Shown here in pieces: positions 61,214 to 64,000 of a stretch of 64,000 nucleotides of DNA. The first letter of the stretch is position 1. Every line of letters starts with the position of its first letter. Source of the DNA: Rhodococcus sp. X156. Lineage in GTDB: Bacteria; Actinomycetota; Actinomycetes; Mycobacteriales; Mycobacteriaceae. Location of the stretch: contig NZ_CP034766.1 of the NCBI RefSeq assembly GCF_004006015.1, positions 3,567,001 through 3,631,000 on the forward strand, read 5' to 3'. The position numbers and the translations under genes are program-made. Under the pieces are notes generated by a model. That model saw only the letters and a program-made list of their open reading frames with translations. It was not told the origin of the DNA and ran no database searches.

Positions 61214-61247
61214 CAGTAGGGGCGCACCCACGGGTGCGCCCCTACTG
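61214..61247. terminator. Strong bidirectional terminator after the oxygenase operon
   Basis: Sixteen bases (61214-61229) are the perfect complement of 61232-61247; sterically this gives a 14-bp stem with a six-base loop. It lies between convergent RidA and GlcG-like genes and ends both. Confidence 0.9.
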
Positions 61248-61259
61248 TGTTGGCCTGGC

Positions 61260-61730
61260 TCAGGCGGTGACGGTGCTCGCTGCGGCCTGCTGCGCGGCCA
61301 CGTGGTCGGCAAAGGCCTGCAGCGCTGCGGCGCCCACGGCCTTGTCCTGCTCACCGTTGCCACCGCTGACGCCCACGCCGCCGACGATCTGGCCCTCGTG
61401 CACGATCGGGAAGCCACCCACGAAGACTGCGAACTTGCCGGGCAGCATGTGCTGGATGCCGAACGCCTCGTTGCCCGGCAGGACCGGGCCGTTGGGCGGC
61501 TCGTTGAACAGGTGCGTGGCCCGCTCGTGGCCGGCTGCGGTGAACGCCTTGGCGATGGAGATGTCCACGCCGGTCAGGCGGGCGCCGGGCAGCCGGTGCA
61601 GAGCGATGACGTTGCCGCCGTCGTCGACCACGCAGATGGTCTGCTTGACGCCGATCTCCTCGGCCTTGGCCCGGGCGGCGACGAGGACGGGCAGCGCGTC
61701 GTCGAGGGTGATGCGGAAGACCTGGTGCAC
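61260..61730 (-). CDS. GlcG/HbpS-like heme-binding family protein
   Basis: A 156-residue protein of the GlcG/HbpS/DUF336 family: RITLDDALPVLVAARAKAEEIGV, VVDDGGNVIALHRLPGA, and the IVHEGQIVGGVGVSGGNGEQD end. Relatives bind heme or act as small accessory subunits (for example with glycolate or diol oxidation), and some are secreted. No signal peptide is visible here. AAGGAG lies six bases before the GTG at 61730. The role with the convergent operon is unclear. Confidence 0.88.
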   Translation of the reverse strand: MHQVFRITLDDALPVLVAARAKAEEIGVKQTICVVDDGGNVIALHRLPGARLTGVDISIAKAFTAAGHERATHLFNEPPNGPVLPGNEAFGIQHMLPGKFAVFVGGFPIVHEGQIVGGVGVSGGNGEQDKAVGAAALQAFADHVAAQQAAASTVTA

Positions 61731-61806
61731 AGGACGCTCCTTCTCCGGGCGAGCCGGTCAGACGATGGGCACAGCCCCGGGGGGACCGTTTCCACCAGCC
61801 TGGCGG

Positions 61807-61832
61807 CTCACCGTAGTGGCGCCAATGGTGAG
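61807..61832. other. Inverted repeat upstream of the GlcG-like gene
   Basis: CTCACC (61807-61812) and GGTGAG (61827-61832) flank an inner TGGCGCCA palindrome (61817-61824). The spacing suits an operator for the minus-strand GlcG gene (start 61730), or a hairpin. The rest of the 173-base gap holds nothing I can support. Confidence 0.35.
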
Positions 61833-61903
61833 AGTGCCCGTGCTGAACCGCTTTTCGCTGTGCACAATGCCCACTCTGATCTGAACCTACCGAGGAGCGA
61901 CAC

Positions 61904-62569
61904 CTAGTGGCTGGTCGTGATGCCAGCCAGGAAGATGTCCACTCCGGCGAGAAACTGCTCGCGGTCGTCGTGCTCGTGGAGCAGCGATGCTGTCTCCTGC
62001 GCGATGGGGTCGGAGTCGTGCCGCGTCCACTCTGCCGCCAGGGCCTTGAGGTACGCCTCTCGATCCGCGTCCCGGGGAACCCGGCGTGCGCCGGCCGCGT
62101 GTTGTGCTGCCGAACCGAGGATGTAGCTGACCAACGCTGATCCGGCATCTGACCGGGCCGACCCGGTCACGCCGAGGCGGTGAAGCTGCGCGCCGATGCC
62201 CTTCCAGATCCGGAAGACCGCAGCCTGCAACGGCTCACGGGAGAGCTGAGTCCCGACCCACGGATGCGCATCGATCGCGTCGAAGATCCCCAGCGCCAGA
62301 GCACGGATGCTCCGCCTCGGGCCCTCGTCACCTTCGGCACGCGCCACGACTCGGCCGATGATGCCGTCGGTGGCCGCGGCAAGGAGCTCTTCCTTGTTGG
62401 CGACGTGGTGGTAGATCGCGCCCCGACCGGTCGCGAGATGTGTCGTCAGCGCCCGGACCGTCAGACCACTCTCGCCTGCCGTGTCGAGCAGCTCGATGGT
62501 CGCCTCGACGATCCGGTCCCGCGAGAGCGCGTCTGAGCGCCGTGGACCTCGCGGCGTGGAGCTGGTCAT
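61904..62569 (-). CDS. TetR family regulator of the flavin monooxygenase
   Basis: A 221-residue repressor with HTH SRDRIVEATIELLDTAGESGLTVRALTTHLATGRGAIYHHVANKEELLAAATDGI and a helical ligand-binding half ending in FLAGVDIFLAGITTSH. It is divergent from the Tet(X)-like gene, with two matching palindromes between them. The ATG at 62569 is used; an ATG at 62578 is nearer the predicted transcription start (TTGGTC-N17-TATGGT on the minus strand) and would be nearly leaderless. Confidence 0.9.
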   Translation of the reverse strand: MTSSTPRGPRRSDALSRDRIVEATIELLDTAGESGLTVRALTTHLATGRGAIYHHVANKEELLAAATDGIIGRVVARAEGDEGPRRSIRALALGIFDAIDAHPWVGTQLSREPLQAAVFRIWKGIGAQLHRLGVTGSARSDAGSALVSYILGSAAQHAAGARRVPRDADREAYLKALAAEWTRHDSDPIAQETASLLHEHDDREQFLAGVDIFLAGITTSH

Positions 62570-62579
62570 GAGCACCATC

Positions 62580-62630
62580 TTGACACGATTGGACCATAGG
62601 TCCAAAGTACCGATGGACCAACGGTCCAAT
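62580..62630. promoter_or_regulatory. Paired TetR operators between divergent promoters
   Basis: TTGGACC-ATA-GGTCCAA (62589-62605) is a perfect palindrome, and TGGACC-AAC-GGTCCA (62614-62628) repeats the same arms 24 bases away. The plus strand has TTGACA (62580-62585) before the sites. The minus strand has TTGGTC-N17-TATGGT, whose -10 and -35 boxes lie in the two sites. Binding of the adjacent TetR protein would repress both genes. Confidence 0.8.
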
Positions 62631-62649
62631 AGTTCTCGAGAGGGACACC

Positions 62650-63789
62650 ATGATCACTCCAGTCACCGTCGTCGGCGCGGGCCTTGGCGGCCTCACCCTC
62701 GCTCGCGTCCTGCACCTGAACGGCATTCCCGTCACCGTCTACGACGCAGACGCCTCACCCGAGGCACGGACGCAGGGCGGGCAGCTCGACCTGCACGAGC
62801 ACAACGGCCAGCGCGCGCTGGAGATCGCCGGGCTCACCCGGGAGTACCGCGGGATCGTCCACCGGGGCGGCGCAGCCCAGCGAGTGGTCGACCAACACGG
62901 CACAGTGCTTGCCGAGCTGCCCGACGACGGCTCCATGGCAAGCCCCGAAGCCCTCCGGGGCGACATCCGACGGATCCTCCTGGAATCCCTTCCGGCGGGC
63001 ACGGTGCAGTGGGGGAAGAAGCTCCTCTCCGCCACTCCGCTCGGCCGAGGACAGCACGAGCTTGCCTTCGCGAGCGGGCCCGCGGTCCGCGCCGAGGTCC
63101 TGGTCGGTGCTGACGGCGCGTGGTCGAAGGTCCGGGAGCTGCTCTCCGGCCAGAAGCCCACGTATGCGGGCGTGAGCTACGTGGAGACGTACCTGCACGA
63201 CGTGGACGAACGCCATGCCGCAACGGCGGCTGTAGTTGGCAGTGGCGCGCTGTACGCCCTTGCTCCGGGCAAGGGGTTCCTCGCACACCGCGAACCGGGC
63301 GGGACCATCCACACCTACGTCGTGCTCAGCCGTCCAGCCCAGTGGTTCGCCGACATCGACTTCACCGACGCCGCCGCCGCCAAGGCGCGCGTCGCGGCCG
63401 AGCTCGAGGGATGGGCGCCCGAGCTCATCTCGTTGATCGCCGACGGAGAGACCGGACCCGTTCTGCGCAGCATCTACCGGCTCCCGAACCGCCACCAGTG
63501 GGACCGCGTCCCCGGCGTCACACTTCTGGGGGACGCCGCGCACGTGACCCTCCCCGGGGGCGAGGGTGCGAACATCGCGATGCTCGACGGTGCCGAGCTG
63601 GGCCAGGCGATCGCCGCCCACCCGGACGACGTCGAGGCCGCCCTCGCCGGCTACGAGGAAGCGATGTTCCGACGCAGCGAGGCCGAAGCGATCGCCGCGC
63701 ACGAGACCATCGAGCTCATCTTCGGCGCCAGTGCACCCTCCGGCCTTGTCAACCTCTTCACGGGAACCGACGGGCCCTCGTCCGGCTAG
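62650..63789 (+). CDS. Tet(X)-like FAD-dependent monooxygenase
   Basis: A 379-residue class-A flavin monooxygenase. The FAD loop is VVGAGLGGLTLARVLHLNGIPVTVYDAD. GGQLDLHEHNGQRALEIAGL and GDIRRILLESLPAGTVQW match Tet(X)-family blocks in order, and GDAAHVTLPGGEGANIAMLDGAEL is the second FAD motif. Length is close to Tet(X) (388). Tet(X) hydroxylates tetracyclines; relatives act on other aromatics or macrolactams. GAGAGGG precedes the ATG. The regulator and paired operators indicate substrate-induced expression. Confidence 0.88.
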   Translation: MITPVTVVGAGLGGLTLARVLHLNGIPVTVYDADASPEARTQGGQLDLHEHNGQRALEIAGLTREYRGIVHRGGAAQRVVDQHGTVLAELPDDGSMASPEALRGDIRRILLESLPAGTVQWGKKLLSATPLGRGQHELAFASGPAVRAEVLVGADGAWSKVRELLSGQKPTYAGVSYVETYLHDVDERHAATAAVVGSGALYALAPGKGFLAHREPGGTIHTYVVLSRPAQWFADIDFTDAAAAKARVAAELEGWAPELISLIADGETGPVLRSIYRLPNRHQWDRVPGVTLLGDAAHVTLPGGEGANIAMLDGAELGQAIAAHPDDVEAALAGYEEAMFRRSEAEAIAAHETIELIFGASAPSGLVNLFTGTDGPSSG

Positions 63790-63858
63790 GCCAGAGCTGT
63801 TGCGGTCCGATTGTTAACCGAGCCGAAACTGCCATTTACACCCAGTAGTTGTGACACG

Positions 63859-63897
63859 GTGCACACTGCACATCATCGGCCCTGTGCAGTTGTGCAC
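63859..63897. promoter_or_regulatory. Nested GTGCAC/TGTGCA repeats near the window end
   Basis: CTGCACA (63866-63872) and TGTGCAG (63883-63889) form a 7-10-7 dyad. GTGCAC (63859-63864) and TGTGCAC (63891-63897) flank it as further half-sites. The array lies in the 150-base gap after the monooxygenase gene and before a possible gene start, so it looks like a multi-site operator. Confidence 0.45.
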
Positions 63898-63941
63898 GTT
63901 GCGCATGGACGGCGGTCGTCGCTTCCGGAAGTTTGACCCTC

Positions 63942-64000
63942 GTGGCCCCCCGCACGCCGGACCCGCCGGCGGTGGGCGTCGCGCGGATGTTGTCCCAGAG
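63942..64000 (+). CDS. Possible 5' end of a gene running out of the window
   Basis: A GTG at 63942 opens a frame to the last base: 19 codons coding for a Pro/Ala/Val-rich start ending in VGVARMLSQ. An alternative ATG at 63905 opens another frame, also without a stop. Too little sequence is present to name a product. The upstream repeat array suggests that a regulated gene begins here. Confidence 0.25.
   Translation, partial: MAPRTPDPPAVGVARMLSQ

Overview
This window is about 72% G+C with actinobacterial gene style: many GTG starts, four-base ATGA/GTGA overlaps, and -10 boxes placed directly before start codons. It carries several hallmarks of mycolic-acid actinobacteria (Mycobacteriales, most like the Nocardia/Rhodococcus/Mycobacterium group). 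These are a complete ten-gene mce4-type steroid importer with a KstR-type operator, an EphD-type epoxide hydrolase/short-chain dehydrogenase fusion, LGFP repeats on a secreted lysozyme, a wax ester synthase/diacylglycerol acyltransferase, a mycofactocin-type dehydrogenase and a LytR-CpsA-Psr protein. The genus cannot be fixed from the sequence alone. No rRNA, tRNA, CRISPR array or insertion sequence was seen.

Layout. 0-5.4 kb holds a flippase-like membrane protein, YceI, a double DUF427 protein, a YihY/BrkB membrane protein and a secreted GH25 muramidase with LGFP repeats behind an A+T-rich hairpin leader. 5.5-8.1 kb (minus) is a six-gene Asp23/AmaP envelope-stress operon. 8.4-11.4 kb is a stress and redox group: DJ-1/PfpI, a DUF2231-Rieske fusion, a lipoprotein, CsbD and a tiny membrane protein. 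11.6-17.4 kb has an AurF-like di-iron oxygenase converging on an acyl-CoA ligase, an adenylate cyclase divergent from a MerR regulator, and an alpha/beta hydrolase. 17.5-21.2 kb is cell-wall assembly: LCP divergent from murT-gatD. 21.2-28.5 kb holds a mycofactocin-type SDR, a zinc-type CDF exporter behind a near-perfect palindrome, an EphD-like fusion, a DinB-fold protein, a MarR-MFS pair and a divergent siderophore-interacting reductase.

28.5-38.9 kb (minus) is the mce4-type operon: yrbE4A-yrbE4B-mce4ABCDEF-two Mce-associated proteins. 39-45 kb holds a PAP2 phosphatase, NADP-glutamate dehydrogenase, and a TetR gene divergent from an epimerase/old-yellow-enzyme pair. 44.9-51.6 kb is a neutral-lipid group: esterase, WS/DGAT with a long Lys/Ala tail, hydrolase, acyltransferase, a tocopherol-cyclase-like protein and RNase HI. 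A single KstR-type operator sits over the -35 boxes of both divergent promoters between the esterase and the WS/DGAT, linking storage-lipid turnover to the steroid-uptake regulon.

51.7-61.2 kb is a catabolic-looking region. After a D-amino-acid-dehydrogenase-like flavoprotein and a divergent SDR/LysR pair comes a seven-gene operon, six of whose genes are translationally coupled: a heme-oxygenase-like di-iron oxidase with the full ligand set, Rieske ferredoxin, FAD ferredoxin reductase, aldehyde dehydrogenase, a second Rieske protein, a gamma-glutamyltransferase-family Ntn hydrolase and RidA. The set reads as an oxygenase with its own electron chain followed by aldehyde oxidation, hydrolysis of an amide or gamma-glutamyl conjugate, and enamine clearance. 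It is the best candidate here for an undescribed pathway. The window ends with a GlcG/HbpS-like protein, a TetR regulator with paired operators, a Tet(X)-like flavin monooxygenase, and a repeat-rich control region before a gene that runs off the end.
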